Shown: positions 24,491-33,078 of the stretch, piece after piece
Position numbering within the stretch: position 1 is the stretch's first letter
How the letters are laid out: every line of letters begins with the position of its first letter
NCBI GenBank assembly: GCA_005792355.1
Contig: SXSC01000291.1
Span: forward strand, 1 to 64,000
DNA from: Opitutaceae bacterium
Lineage (GTDB): Bacteria; Verrucomicrobiota; Verrucomicrobiia; Opitutales; Opitutaceae
DNA: 64,000 nucleotides
Direction of reading: 5' to 3'
Translations under genes and position numbers: made by a program
Notes under the pieces: model-generated
Database searches by the model: none
Seen by the model: the letters and a program-made list of their open reading frames with translations, nothing else
What the model was told of the DNA's origin: nothing

Positions 24491-24779
24491 GCCAAGGTGC
24501 GAAATATCCGGGCCGCGCTCGCCTGCATCGTCAGGCTTCAGAACTCCATCCGGAGTTTTCATGAGGATGGCCTGCTTGATGAGAGCGGCGAGAATGGCGG
24601 GTACGTGGCAGGTGATGAGCCCGACGGTTTTACGATCGGGTCGAAACTCCCGTCGGTCAAAACTGGAAATGTCCTGCACCGTGGCCTGCCCCGCGTCCTT
24701 CCCGGTTGTGGTGGATGGCGGGTGATGGTGCCGGCACCGCGCAGTCCGTCGATCGGTGGGTGACGGCACGCGGTCAATC

Positions 24780-24980
24780 CTTGCGAAAGTTTGTGCATCG
24801 CCGTGAATCCGCGACAAGATCTTCCGACCTCGATGTCTGGAATTGTGTCGGCGTCTTCCCGCCGCACGGTTGGCACGAAATTCGGCGCGAATTCGTTTGG
24901 TTCGTGGCCCAGGTTGCACGGCTGGAATCGGAGCGACGGAGCGGCCGGAACAATCGCTGACGAACTTTTGCCACAATTGA
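24780..24980. repeat. Long dispersed repeat, family F (copy 1)
   Basis: About 155 bases (24827-24980) align with 63352-63509, including GCCGCACGGTTGGCACGAAA and GAGCGGCCGGAACAATCGC. The upstream part (GAAAGTTTGTGCATCGCCGT) has a separate relative at 63107-63127. No open frame is conserved between the copies, so it looks like a non-coding repeat. Confidence 0.8.
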
Positions 24981-25082
24981 TCGCAGCAGCTCGGCGCTGT
25001 CACGGGGAGACGCGCCGCCGCGCCGCCGGGTGAGTTTGATTCGGCTTGCTGGGAATAGCCGGGGGCGAGATTCTGAAACCTC

Positions 25083-25550
25083 GTGAGAAATGAGCTGAAA
25101 GAATCCCCGCTGTCCGATCCGGTTGAGGAAAACCTCGAACTGCTGCGTGCGCAGCAGGAGCTGCGACAGGTGAAAGACACGGTGACGGCACTCCGGACCA
25201 ACCTCGAGGAGTTGCAGACCGGGTGCGACGGTGCGGTGCAGGGAGCCGTGGCGGTCGCGCAGGACGAGATCCGGCAGCTACGGCAGACCGTGCAGGCGTT
25301 GCGGGACGATTTGCAGGTGCTGCAGGGCGAAAAGGAACAGGCGGTGCAGGCCGCCATCGCGACGGGGCACGCCGAGGCGCGGCAACTGCATCAGGCGATC
25401 GCCGCGCTACGGACCGAGTTGGAAACGGCCATCGCCCGGGACGACGCGGGGCGCGAGGCTCAGGCACGGGATTATCACGACGAACTGCGCCAGCTGCGCG
25501 AAACCATTGCCTCCCTCCGCGTCGAATTGGAGAAGCAACATGCGAGCTAA
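25083..25550 (+). CDS. Coiled-coil protein overlapping the adenylate cyclase gene
   Basis: A 155-residue protein that is almost entirely helical coiled coil, with repeating LRQ, LRTNLEELQ, IRQLRQTVQALRDDLQVL and LRQLRETIASLRVELEKQ heptads, probably in four repeat blocks of about 30 residues (each carrying A-x-A-x-A/G near its middle). No membrane helix or signal peptide. It is read from GTG at 25083. Its last 11 bases overlap the start of the cyclase gene, and the cyclase ribosome site (GGAGAAG, 25530-25536) lies inside it, so the two are translationally coupled and probably act together, perhaps as an oligomerising partner. Function unknown. Confidence 0.75.
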   Translation: MRNELKESPLSDPVEENLELLRAQQELRQVKDTVTALRTNLEELQTGCDGAVQGAVAVAQDEIRQLRQTVQALRDDLQVLQGEKEQAVQAAIATGHAEARQLHQAIAALRTELETAIARDDAGREAQARDYHDELRQLRETIASLRVELEKQHAS

Positions 25551-27852
25551 CGAAAAACCTGCGACCACCCGGCGGCCCCGCCAGCCGCGCCCGCCCCGCG
25601 AGACGCGCTCATCGCTGCAATTGCGCCTCCAACGCAACGAGATGTTGCTGCAGCTCACGCAGCGCGTCGCGGCGATTGAGAACCTCGATGAACTGCTTGC
25701 AACGCTGGTGGAAATCGTCGCCAACGAGACGAACGCCGAGCGCGGCACGTTGTTTCTCAATGATGCGGCGACCAACGAACTCTACTCTCGCATCGCCCAG
25801 GGCACCTTCAATCGCGAGATTCGGATCCTCAATACCACGGGCATCGCCGGCTCGGTCTTTCAGTCGGGCCGCGGTGAAATCGTCAACGACGCCTATGCCG
25901 ACGAGCGGTTCAACCGCGAGGTCGACCGCAAGACGGGATTCACGACCCGGTCGATCCTGTGCGTGGCGGTGAAGACGGCCCGCGGGGAAGTGATCGGGGT
26001 CGTGCAGACTTTGAACAAACGCGAGGGCGGATTCACCGGCGACGACATGGTGTTGCTCGAGGCGATGGCGACGCAGGCCTCGGCGGCGCTGCAGAGCAGC
26101 CAGTTCGTGGAGCGCATGCAGAAGACGCGCCAGGCGGAAATGGAGTTCCTCGATCTCGTGGCCGACATCACGAGTTCACTGGACCTTTCCGTCTTGTTGC
26201 GGCGGGTGATGAGCGAGGCGACGCGCATGTTGAAGGCCGACCGCTCGACGCTTTTTCTCCACAACGACAAGACGAACGAACTCTGGTCGGAAGTGGGCGA
26301 GGGGCTTAACGCCGTGCAGATCCGGCTCCCGAATCATGTCGGCATCGCCGGCGCGGTGTTCCAGTCGGGCAAGACGATCAACATCCCGCACGCTTACGCC
26401 GATCTGCGATTTAATCCGGCCTTCGACAAGAAAACCGGGTACTTCACGCGCTCAATTCTGTGTGTGCCGGTGGTCACCAAACTGGGCAAACTGATCGGGG
26501 TCACGCAGGCGCTGAACAAGCGCGGCGGACCGTTCACGGCCGAGGACGAGGCCCGGTTGAAGGCGTTCACCGCGCAGGTTTCCATCGCGCTCGAGAATGC
26601 GAAGCTGTTCGACGACGTGCAGAACATGCGCAACTACAACCAGTCGGTGCTGGAGAGCATGTCGAGCGGCGTCATCACCCTGAACGAGGACGGCCGGGTG
26701 CACACGTGCAATGCCGCCGGTTTCCGCCTGCTCAAGATCCGCGAGACGGACATCCTCGGCAAACCCGTGGCGGAATTTTTCACCGGTCCAAATGCCTGGA
26801 TTGCCGGGCGCCTCGCGGAAGTCGCTGAATCCGGCAAGAGCGCCGTGCTGATGGATGCCAACATGGAGGTGCGCGGGGAGAAGTTGAGCGTCAATGTCAC
26901 GCTCCAGCCGCTCGTGAGCCTCAAGGCCAAGCGGCTCGGCTCGATGTTGATGCTCGAAAACATCAGCAACGAGAAGCGCATGAAGTCGACGATGGCGCGT
27001 TACATGGATCCCGGACTCGCCGAACGGCTCCTGGCCGGTGGGGGCGATTTGCTCGGCGGCCAAAGCGTCGAGGCGACCATGCTCTTCTCGGACATCCGTT
27101 CCTTCACGACGCTGACCGAGGAGCTGGGCGCGCAGGGCACGGTGGCGCTGCTCAACGAATATTTCACCATCATGGTGAACTGCATCACCCAGGAGGGCGG
27201 AATGCTCGACAAGTTCATCGGCGACGCGATCATGGCGGAGTTCGGCATTCCGGTGGCGCACGGCGACGACGCCGACCGCGCGATGCGGGCGGCCATCAGC
27301 ATGACGACCGAGCTGCGCGCCCTCAACCAGCGGCGGCAGGAGCGTGGACAGAAGCCGGTGCTGATGGGCGTCGGGCTCAACACCGACACGGTCGTGTCGG
27401 GCAACATCGGCTCGCCGAAGCGGATGGACTACACCGTGATTGGCGATGGCGTGAACCTCGCCTCGCGGTTGGAGAGCGCCTGCAAGGAGTACAGCGCGCA
27501 GATTCTCATGAGTGAGTTCACCTATCGCAAATTGAAGGGCACGTATCGCTCCCGCGAGGTTGACCGGGTGGTGGTCAAGGGCAAGACCGAGCCAATTGGC
27601 GTCTACGAGATCCTCGATTATCACTCCGAGGAAACGTTTCCGAACATGCCGGAGGCCATCAACCAGTTCCGCGGCGGGCTCGGCTATTATCGGAAGGGGG
27701 AGTTTGACCGGGCGATCGCGCAATTCCGCGAAACCCTCTCGCTGCATCCCGGCGACAAGCTCAGCCAGACTTATATTCAGCGCTGCGAATATTTGAAAGA
27801 TCATCCGCCCGGCGATGAATGGACCGGCGTGTGGGTCATGAAATCGAAATAA
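25540..27852 (+). CDS. Adenylate cyclase (class III) with two GAF domains and a PAS domain
   Basis: A 770-residue cytoplasmic signalling enzyme expected to convert ATP to cyclic AMP. After a basic N-terminus come two GAF domains (about residues 35-190 and 205-365) that resemble each other: both contain the pattern GIAG-VFQSG, an AYAD-RFN segment and TRSILCV. A PAS-like domain follows (about 370-480, ESMSSGVITLNEDGRV). The catalytic domain spans about 500-680: FSDIRSFTTL (first metal Asp), KFIGDAIMAEFG (Lys for adenine, second metal Asp) and DYTVIGDGVNLASRLE (Asn and Arg of the transition state). A C-terminal segment resembles one or two TPR units. All catalytic residues are intact. The start at 25540 has a strong ribosome site. 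GAF ligands are unknown. One base separates it from the next gene. Confidence 0.93.
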   Translation: MRANEKPATTRRPRQPRPPRETRSSLQLRLQRNEMLLQLTQRVAAIENLDELLATLVEIVANETNAERGTLFLNDAATNELYSRIAQGTFNREIRILNTTGIAGSVFQSGRGEIVNDAYADERFNREVDRKTGFTTRSILCVAVKTARGEVIGVVQTLNKREGGFTGDDMVLLEAMATQASAALQSSQFVERMQKTRQAEMEFLDLVADITSSLDLSVLLRRVMSEATRMLKADRSTLFLHNDKTNELWSEVGEGLNAVQIRLPNHVGIAGAVFQSGKTINIPHAYADLRFNPAFDKKTGYFTRSILCVPVVTKLGKLIGVTQALNKRGGPFTAEDEARLKAFTAQVSIALENAKLFDDVQNMRNYNQSVLESMSSGVITLNEDGRVHTCNAAGFRLLKIRETDILGKPVAEFFTGPNAWIAGRLAEVAESGKSAVLMDANMEVRGEKLSVNVTLQPLVSLKAKRLGSMLMLENISNEKRMKSTMARYMDPGLAERLLAGGGDLLGGQSVEATMLFSDIRSFTTLTEELGAQGTVALLNEYFTIMVNCITQEGGMLDKFIGDAIMAEFGIPVAHGDDADRAMRAAISMTTELRALNQRRQERGQKPVLMGVGLNTDTVVSGNIGSPKRMDYTVIGDGVNLASRLESACKEYSAQILMSEFTYRKLKGTYRSREVDRVVVKGKTEPIGVYEILDYHSEETFPNMPEAINQFRGGLGYYRKGEFDRAIAQFRETLSLHPGDKLSQTYIQRCEYLKDHPPGDEWTGVWVMKSK

Positions 27853-27853
27853 C

Positions 27854-28534
27854 ATGCAGGCTTCGGAATTTTTCACCCTGCCCGCGTCGCTGGCGGCGTT
27901 TGCGGCGCATTTTCGTCCCGAAGTGCCGCCGTGGGAATGGTTGCCGCAGATCAGAGCCGCGCTGTCCGCCCTGACGGTCCCGCTGGGGGCTCCGCCCGTC
28001 CCGGCGGGGGTGCGCATCGAGGGCGCGGTCTGGCTCGGACCGGGAGTCAAGCTGCCGGCGTACGCGACCATCATCGGCCCGACTTGGATTGGGGCGGGTA
28101 CGGAGATTCGCCCGGGGGCGTTCATCCGCGGCAACGTGATCGTGGGCGAAGGCGGCGTGCTCGGCAACGCGTGCGAATTCAAGAACTGCCTCCTGCTGGA
28201 TGGCGTGCAGGTGCCACATTTCAGCTACGTGGGCGACTCGGTGCTGGGCAACCGGGCGCATTTCGGAGCGGGGGTGATTTGTTCCAACCTGCGGCTGGAT
28301 CAGCAACCCATCGTGGTCCGGACGGCCGACGCGGTCTATGAGACGGGCCTGAGGAAATTCGGTGCGATCGTCGGGGATGGCGCGGAAGTCGGCTGCAACG
28401 CCGTGCTCAATCCCGGGGCCATTTTGGGCCCGCGGGCGCTCGTGATGCCGGCGATGGCTTTCAGCGGAGTGCTCGCGGCCAATACCATCGCTTACAGCCG
28501 CCCGGCGGTGAGGTTGGTGGCGCGGCGGGATTGA
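27854..28534 (+). CDS. Left-handed beta-helix (LpxA/GlmU-like) transferase
   Basis: A 226-residue protein with hexapeptide repeats: VRIEGAVWLGPGVKLP, ATIIGPTWIGAGTEIRPGA and FIRGNVIVGEGGVLGNAC, then a C-terminal series VGDGAEVGCNAVLNPGAIL. The first 50 residues form a distinct N-terminal region. This is the fold of sugar-nucleotide acyltransferases and related enzymes; the layout (central FKNCLLLDG and SYVGDSVLG) resembles the acyltransferase half of GlmU-type proteins. The ATG comes one base after the cyclase stop, so it belongs to that operon. It could modify a sugar nucleotide for envelope synthesis; substrate not readable. Confidence 0.88.
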   Translation: MQASEFFTLPASLAAFAAHFRPEVPPWEWLPQIRAALSALTVPLGAPPVPAGVRIEGAVWLGPGVKLPAYATIIGPTWIGAGTEIRPGAFIRGNVIVGEGGVLGNACEFKNCLLLDGVQVPHFSYVGDSVLGNRAHFGAGVICSNLRLDQQPIVVRTADAVYETGLRKFGAIVGDGAEVGCNAVLNPGAILGPRALVMPAMAFSGVLAANTIAYSRPAVRLVARRD

Positions 28535-28540
28535 AGCGGA

Positions 28541-28629
28541 TCTTCCTCTTTCCTCTTTCTCTTTCGTCGTTCTCTGCCGAAACTGCGGTTTTGAGAAAGA
28601 TGAAGAGAAAGAATTAAGAGAAAGATTAT
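28541..28629. promoter_or_regulatory. Long pyrimidine/purine hairpin directly before trpS
   Basis: A pyrimidine-rich strand (TCTTCCTCTTTCCTCTTTCT, starting near 28544) can pair imperfectly with a purine-rich strand (GAAGAGAAAGAATTAAGAGA, up to about 28627), leaving a loop around TGCCGAAACTGCGG. The purine strand contains the trpS ribosome site (AAGAGAAAG) and ends four bases before the ATG, so the stem could hide it. A dispersed repeat or a terminator for the upstream operon are alternatives. It is not a T-box by any feature I can see. Confidence 0.5.
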
Positions 28630-29595
28630 ATGCGAACCCTCACCGGCATCCAGCCTTCCGGCACGCTGCACATCGGCAACTATTTCGGCGCCATGCGCCC
28701 GGCGATCGACGCCCAGTCGCGGGGCGAGTGTTTCTATTTCATCGCGGATTACCACTCGATGACGTCGCTTTTCGACCCGGCGGAGCGGCGGAAGCACACG
28801 CTCGGGGTGGCGCTCGACTGGCTGGCGTGCGGGCTCGATCCGAAGCACAGCGTGTTCTGGCGGCAGAGCGACGTGCCCGGGGTCGTCGAGCTCTCGTGGC
28901 TGCTCGGCACGCTCACGCCGATGGGGCTGCTCGAGCGGGCGCACAGTTACAAGGACAAGACCGGGAAAGGCTTCTCGCCGAATTTCGGACTCTTCGCTTA
29001 CCCGGTCCTGATGGCCGCCGACATCCTGCTCTATGACACCGAGCGCGTGCCAGTGGGCCGCGATCAGAAACAGCATCTCGAGATGACGCGTGACATCGCG
29101 ATCAAGTTCAACCTCGCCTACGGGGAGACGTTTGTCGTGCCGGAGTCGGAGATTCGCGAGGATCTCGCGGTCATCCCCGGGCTGGACGGCCAGAAGATGA
29201 GCAAGAGCTACGGCAACACGATTGACATTTTCGGCGAGGAAAAGGCGACGCGGAAAAAAATCATGGGCATCGTGATGGATTCACGCACCCCGGCCGAGCC
29301 GAAGCCCGACGCGGACAAGAATCTCGCGATCCAGCTGCTGAAGCTCTTCGCCGCGGCCGACGTCGCGGTCGATTTTGAAAACCGACTCCGAGCGGGTGGG
29401 CTCGGGTATGGCGATCTCAAGAAGGCGTTGTTCGAGCACTATTGGAATTATTTCGCGGCGGCGCGGGCGCGCCGGGCCGAGCTGGCCGCCAACCTCGACC
29501 ACGTCGAGGCCGTGTTGCGCGACGGCGCCGGGCGGGCCCACGCGGTCGCGAGGGTGGTGCTCAAGCGGGCGCGGCGGGCGTGCGGGATCGAGTAG
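28630..29595 (+). CDS. trpS: Tryptophanyl-tRNA synthetase
   Basis: A 321-residue class I aminoacyl-tRNA synthetase that charges tRNA-Trp. The signature GIQPSGTLHIGNYFGAM (HIGH equivalent HIGN) is at residues 6-22, and KMSKSYGN is near 194-201. YHSMTS, DVPGVVELSWLLG and the QKQHLEMTRDIA segment are characteristic of TrpRS. Length is normal for the short bacterial form. The start at 28630 is fixed by the signature. It is separated from the beta-helix gene by 95 bases containing a strong hairpin. No second TrpRS is in the window. Confidence 0.96.
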   Translation: MRTLTGIQPSGTLHIGNYFGAMRPAIDAQSRGECFYFIADYHSMTSLFDPAERRKHTLGVALDWLACGLDPKHSVFWRQSDVPGVVELSWLLGTLTPMGLLERAHSYKDKTGKGFSPNFGLFAYPVLMAADILLYDTERVPVGRDQKQHLEMTRDIAIKFNLAYGETFVVPESEIREDLAVIPGLDGQKMSKSYGNTIDIFGEEKATRKKIMGIVMDSRTPAEPKPDADKNLAIQLLKLFAAADVAVDFENRLRAGGLGYGDLKKALFEHYWNYFAAARARRAELAANLDHVEAVLRDGAGRAHAVARVVLKRARRACGIE

Positions 29596-29675
29596 AAATT
29601 TTGGATAGAGGCGGGCATCCCACCCACATCAATTGCCCGACTGCCGCCGAAATCATTCGGGGATCTCCCGGCACC

Positions 29676-30338
29676 TCAGATCACGCACTCCCCCGGCAGC
29701 CGCAGGCCGGCAATTTTCGCCATGATTCGCTCACTTGCGATCTGGTACCGTTCTTTTCCGGCGCCGGGCTGATCGTAATCGCCGGTCGGGATGCGCTCGC
29801 CGAAGACCACGGTGATGCGGGTGCCAAAACGGGGAATCGTGCCGCCTTTGCCGAGCGCCTCGTAGGAGCCAAAGATGCGCGCCGGCACAACCGGCACCTG
29901 CGCCCGACACGCGAAAAGTCCGACCCCCGGCTTGGGCCGCTGCATCCGGCCATCGCGTGAGCGGGTGCCTTCGGGAAACATGATGACGATTCGCTGCTGT
30001 TTGAGTTCGTGCAGCACCAGCTTGATCGCCGTGACATCCGAGCCTCCGTCGCGATCCACCGGGATGACATCGACCGCGTTGAGCCACCACGAGGGAAACC
30101 CCGGCGTCCACAAAGTCTTGCGGGCAAAAAATCTCACTTGTCGCTGCAACTGCGAGGCGATGATGAAGGGGTCAAGATGGCTGGCGTGATTGGCGGCCAC
30201 CAGGCAGCCGCCCAATCGGGGGAGGTTGTCCAGGCCGACAATATCGCCGCGGAAAAGCATCTCGTAGGCCGTCGTCGCGAGGAAATGGGAAACGCCGTAC
30301 ACCGGCTTCATGTCCGCCTGGGGGAAGACGACACTCAT
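29676..30338 (-). CDS. plsC: 1-acyl-sn-glycerol-3-phosphate acyltransferase (PlsC family)
   Basis: A 220-residue acyltransferase, probably adding the second acyl chain to lysophosphatidic acid at the inner membrane. The catalytic NHASHLDPF (HxxxxD) is near residues 50-58; the second motif FPEGTRSRDG near 119-128 binds the glycerol phosphate; VPVVPARI completes the family pattern. A hydrophobic stretch at the N-terminus and around WWLNAVDVIPVDR suggests membrane association. Its ATG overlaps the cmk stop by four bases (ATGA), so it is the last gene of the aroA-cmk-plsC unit. Confidence 0.93.
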   Translation of the reverse strand: MSVVFPQADMKPVYGVSHFLATTAYEMLFRGDIVGLDNLPRLGGCLVAANHASHLDPFIIASQLQRQVRFFARKTLWTPGFPSWWLNAVDVIPVDRDGGSDVTAIKLVLHELKQQRIVIMFPEGTRSRDGRMQRPKPGVGLFACRAQVPVVPARIFGSYEALGKGGTIPRFGTRITVVFGERIPTGDYDQPGAGKERYQIASERIMAKIAGLRLPGECVI

Positions 30339-31006
30339 CGGGAGAGTTGCGCCGCGATCGGCGCCGCCATCGTTTCCACCACTTCCGGCAGCGTCAGAAA
30401 TGTCGTGTCGATGGAAATGGCCCCGGGCGGGCAGGCGAGGGGAGCGGTCTTGCGCGACGAGTCGAGCCGATCGCGTTCCGCGATGGAGTCGTCGCCGCCT
30501 TCCCGGGCGCGCCGCCGCGCGCGTTCCAGTGGATCGGCGTGCAGAAAGAAACGGAACGTCGCGTCGGGAAAAATCACCGAGCCGATGTCGCGCCCCTCCA
30601 TGACCAGACCGCGGAAGCCCCGCTCCCTCGCGACCCCGGCCTGTCCGCGTTGATAGGCCAGCAGGGCGGTGCGTACCTCGGGAATCGCGGCGAAATGGGA
30701 GACGTGGTCGTTGACCTCGCGGCGGCGGATCTCGGCCTCGGGCACGACACTCCCGCCCACTGCCATCATCGCGGAGCGGCCGTTGACGCGCGTGCTGAGC
30801 TGCAGGCCGGCGACCACGGCCTGCACCGCGGGCAAGTCGGTGGCGGGGACGTTGCGCCGGAGAAATTCGGCGGTGATGGCGCGATAGAACGAGCCGGTGT
30901 CGACGTGCAGGAGATTGAATCTTTCGCTCAGTGTGCGCGAGGAGGAGGACTTGCCGGACGCGGCGCCACCGTCGATGGCAACGGTGATGAAAGGAAAGTG
31001 GGACAT
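30335..31006 (-). CDS. cmk: Cytidylate kinase
   Basis: A 223-residue nucleoside monophosphate kinase that phosphorylates CMP and dCMP with ATP. The P-loop FITVAIDGGAASGKSSSSR lies at residues 6-24; HVDTGSFYRAIT, VSHFAAIPEVRTALLAYQR and LVMEGRDIGSVIFPDA are the standard Cmk segments for CMP binding; RRAREG is in the lid. Length is normal. Its ATG overlaps the aroA stop and its stop overlaps the plsC start, so the three genes are translationally coupled. The order aroA-cmk (with a 30S protein gene following in some bacteria) is a familiar arrangement. Confidence 0.96.
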   Translation of the reverse strand: MSHFPFITVAIDGGAASGKSSSSRTLSERFNLLHVDTGSFYRAITAEFLRRNVPATDLPAVQAVVAGLQLSTRVNGRSAMMAVGGSVVPEAEIRRREVNDHVSHFAAIPEVRTALLAYQRGQAGVARERGFRGLVMEGRDIGSVIFPDATFRFFLHADPLERARRRAREGGDDSIAERDRLDSSRKTAPLACPPGAISIDTTFLTLPEVVETMAAPIAAQLSR

Positions 31007-32346
31007 CAGCGGTCCAACGATTTTTGACGCAGCGACTCCAGCAACTCAAAAAAATGCGGAAATGTCTTGGCGCAGCACGCGGGGTGCTTGATCGCCAGCC
31101 AGGGCCGTCCGTTCGCGTGCAGGTCATGGCAGCCCAGAATCCCAAAACTCATCGCGAAACGGTGGTCCCCATAGGTCTCGATGGTTTCGCCGGCGCGCAA
31201 CGGCTTTGGGCGGATTTCCAGAGAGTCGACGGTTTCGGTGACGTCCTGCCCCAGCTTGCGCAACTCCCGCGCCATGCCGGCCACGCGATCGGTCTCCTGC
31301 TTGCGGGTGTGCGCGATGCCGGAAATAAACGTGGGTCCCTCCAGCAGCGGCGAGATCGCGGCGAGGGTGAGAAACGTGTCGGAGTACTCGCTGAAATCTT
31401 GCCTCACCCCGCGACGCCCGGCGCCAGCGTGGCGGATGATCATCGCGCCGGGCTGTGGCGCGACGGCGAGCCCCGCCTCCTGGAGCACCCGGATGAACTG
31501 CGTGTCGCCTTGCAGCCCGCTGCCGGGTCCGTTCAACCCGCGCAGCGCGAGCGAACCACCGGTGACCAATGGCAGCGCGAGGAAATAGCTCGCGGCCGTG
31601 GCGTCGGGCTCCACGGCGTAGCTTCCCGCGGTGGTGGTATACCGACGCTGCGGCCGGCTGGAAACAACCTCGCCGGAGAGCCACTGGGGCGCCGGCTGTC
31701 CGAATTGCGTCAGCAACGCGGCCGTCATGTCCACAAATGGACGGCGGACCTCGCCGACGATTCGGATCTCAACGGCGCTGCGGGCCAGCGGGGCGACCAG
31801 GAGGAGTGCCGAGAGCAGCTGGCTGCTTTCGCTGGCATCGAGGGTCGCCCGGCCGCCGTCCAGGCCGCGGGCCTGAATCACCAGCGGGAAAAAGCCCTCA
31901 ACGCCGGTGCATCGGATCTCGGCGCCGAGCTGGCGCAGGGCCTGGATGAGTGGCTTCATCGGCCGCCGGCGCATCTGCGCCACGCCATCGAGACGGAAGG
32001 TGCCGCGCGGCGCGGCGGCGCACAACGCGGTCAGAAAGCGTGCGGCGGTGCCTGCCAGGCCGACGAAGAGATCGGCCTCGCCGCCGGAGAATCCCTTCGC
32101 CTGGTCGGCGATCCGGAGCGTTCCGGCGCGCTCGTCGGCCTCGACGGTGAACCCGAGCTGGCGCAGCGCGGCGGCCATGAGCTGCGTGTCTTCGCTGAAC
32201 AACGCCCCGGTGAGTGTGACGGGAGTATCGCCGAGCGCCGCGAGCAGCAGCGCGCGGTTGGTCAGGCTCTTGGAACCGGGCAGCGTGACGTCGCCCTGCA
32301 CGGAATGCGTGAAGGGTTGAATCGGCAGCAGGTCAGGCAACGACAT
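31006..32346 (-). CDS. aroA: 3-phosphoshikimate 1-carboxyvinyltransferase (EPSP synthase)
   Basis: A 446-residue enzyme of the shikimate pathway joining phosphoenolpyruvate and shikimate 3-phosphate. N-terminal VTLPGSKSLTNRALLLAAL and FVGLAGTAARFLTAL are the conserved substrate-binding segments, RRRPMKPL follows, and the C-terminal half carries DFSEYSDTFLTLA, RKQETDRVAGMARELRKLG and YGDHRFAMSF. ATG at 32346 is chosen because MSLPDLLPIQP then VTLPGSKS fits the family start; a longer reading would enter the opposite-strand oxidoreductase remnant. First gene of the coupled aroA-cmk-plsC operon. Confidence 0.96.
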   Translation of the reverse strand: MSLPDLLPIQPFTHSVQGDVTLPGSKSLTNRALLLAALGDTPVTLTGALFSEDTQLMAAALRQLGFTVEADERAGTLRIADQAKGFSGGEADLFVGLAGTAARFLTALCAAAPRGTFRLDGVAQMRRRPMKPLIQALRQLGAEIRCTGVEGFFPLVIQARGLDGGRATLDASESSQLLSALLLVAPLARSAVEIRIVGEVRRPFVDMTAALLTQFGQPAPQWLSGEVVSSRPQRRYTTTAGSYAVEPDATAASYFLALPLVTGGSLALRGLNGPGSGLQGDTQFIRVLQEAGLAVAPQPGAMIIRHAGAGRRGVRQDFSEYSDTFLTLAAISPLLEGPTFISGIAHTRKQETDRVAGMARELRKLGQDVTETVDSLEIRPKPLRAGETIETYGDHRFAMSFGILGCHDLHANGRPWLAIKHPACCAKTFPHFFELLESLRQKSLDR

Positions 32347-32944
32347 GAAGGCGCCGAGCGTCGCGGAGCGGACGGCGCGCGCCAAGGAGTTTTTCGCCGG
32401 CGATGCGCGGTGGTGCAGTGCGCGAATTCGGCAGAGCGGGCGCGAGGTCACGCGCGAGGATGCCCGCGCCGCGACCGAGGACCTCGGCCTGATCGTGGGC
32501 GACGAGATCGAGGCGTTTTTTGCGCTGCCGCGCGGTGTCGGTGTCCACTATACGAGCCGGGCGAAGAACGCCGCCGCCGCCGGACCGTGGGGCCTGGAAC
32601 TGGTCGGCTCCAAGGGACGCGCGCGGCTGCTCAACGACCAGCACACGCGGGTTTTTGTGCAACGTTTCGGTGGCTTCACGGCGCGCGGCGAAACCCGCGA
32701 GTGGTTGCCGCTCGTACCGGGCTCCGGCGAAACTTCGGCAGCCCTGGGCGGACAGAATTCCGCCAACCGGCGGGTGGTGGATGATTGGCTCGCGGCCATC
32801 GCGGAAGATCGCGAGCCGGTCTGCAGCGGTCACGCGGCGATGACGTCGCTGGAAATGATCCACGCGGTGTTCGCCGCGGGAATCGCCCGCGCGCGCGTGG
32901 CGCTGCCGCTGCAGCGACGGGCGCATCCGCTGACGCAGGATTGA
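32345..32944 (+). pseudogene. Truncated Gfo/Idh/MocA-type oxidoreductase (C-terminal remnant)
   Basis: An open frame of 199 residues whose sequence from about residue 20 resembles the C-terminal domain of Gfo/Idh/MocA oxidoreductases: SARIRQSGREVTREDAR, then GDEIEAFFALPRGVGVHYTS, LELVGSKGRARLL and a tail NRRVVDDWLAAIAEDREPVC typical of these enzymes. The NAD-binding Rossmann half with its G-x-G-x-x-G is absent, and the frame begins exactly at the aroA start on the other strand, leaving no room for a promoter. I therefore read it as the 3' fragment of a gene whose 5' part was deleted, perhaps by the rearrangement that brought aroA next to it. If expressed it would lack cofactor binding. Confidence 0.65.
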
Positions 32945-33023
32945 CCGCAGCGGTTCCTTTCGCTGACCGCGCGCAGCGCGTCGGCGGAGAAAAAACGCGC
33001 CGCTCCGCCCCGCTTCGCCAAAC

Positions 33024-33052
33024 AAACATGTAACGTATTACGTTACATGTTT
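33024..33052. repeat. Perfect 14-base-arm palindrome, relative of 11867-11889
   Basis: Arms AAACATGTAACGTA and TACGTTACATGTTT flank one central T. It shares GTAAC-N-TATTA-N-GTTAC with the element at 11867. It lies in the 134-base gap between the convergent oxidoreductase remnant and a sulfatase gene. It could serve as a bidirectional terminator stem or as an operator; nothing in it decides between these. Confidence 0.7.
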
Positions 33053-33078
33053 GCCGGGGCCACCGGACGTGGGCAGGT

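Larger units (their letters stand above)
24259..25082. other. 0.8 kb gap with dispersed repeats B and F
   Basis: No gene is supported. Family B copy 3 lies at about 24335-24490, and family F at about 24780-24980. Between them, 24491-24779, I see nothing identifiable on either strand. Confidence 0.6.

Noticed and set aside
23597-25357. A 586-codon minus-strand open frame spanning a phosphoesterase gene and the repeat-rich gap
   Set aside because: It crosses families F and B and the coiled-coil gene's antisense. A protein-like stretch near 24560-24680 (RPDRKTVGLITCHVPAIL) has no recognised family and no conserved copy.
28541-28629. A T-box leader for trpS
   Set aside because: There is no T-box sequence, specifier loop or terminator/antiterminator arrangement; only one long imperfect stem is present.
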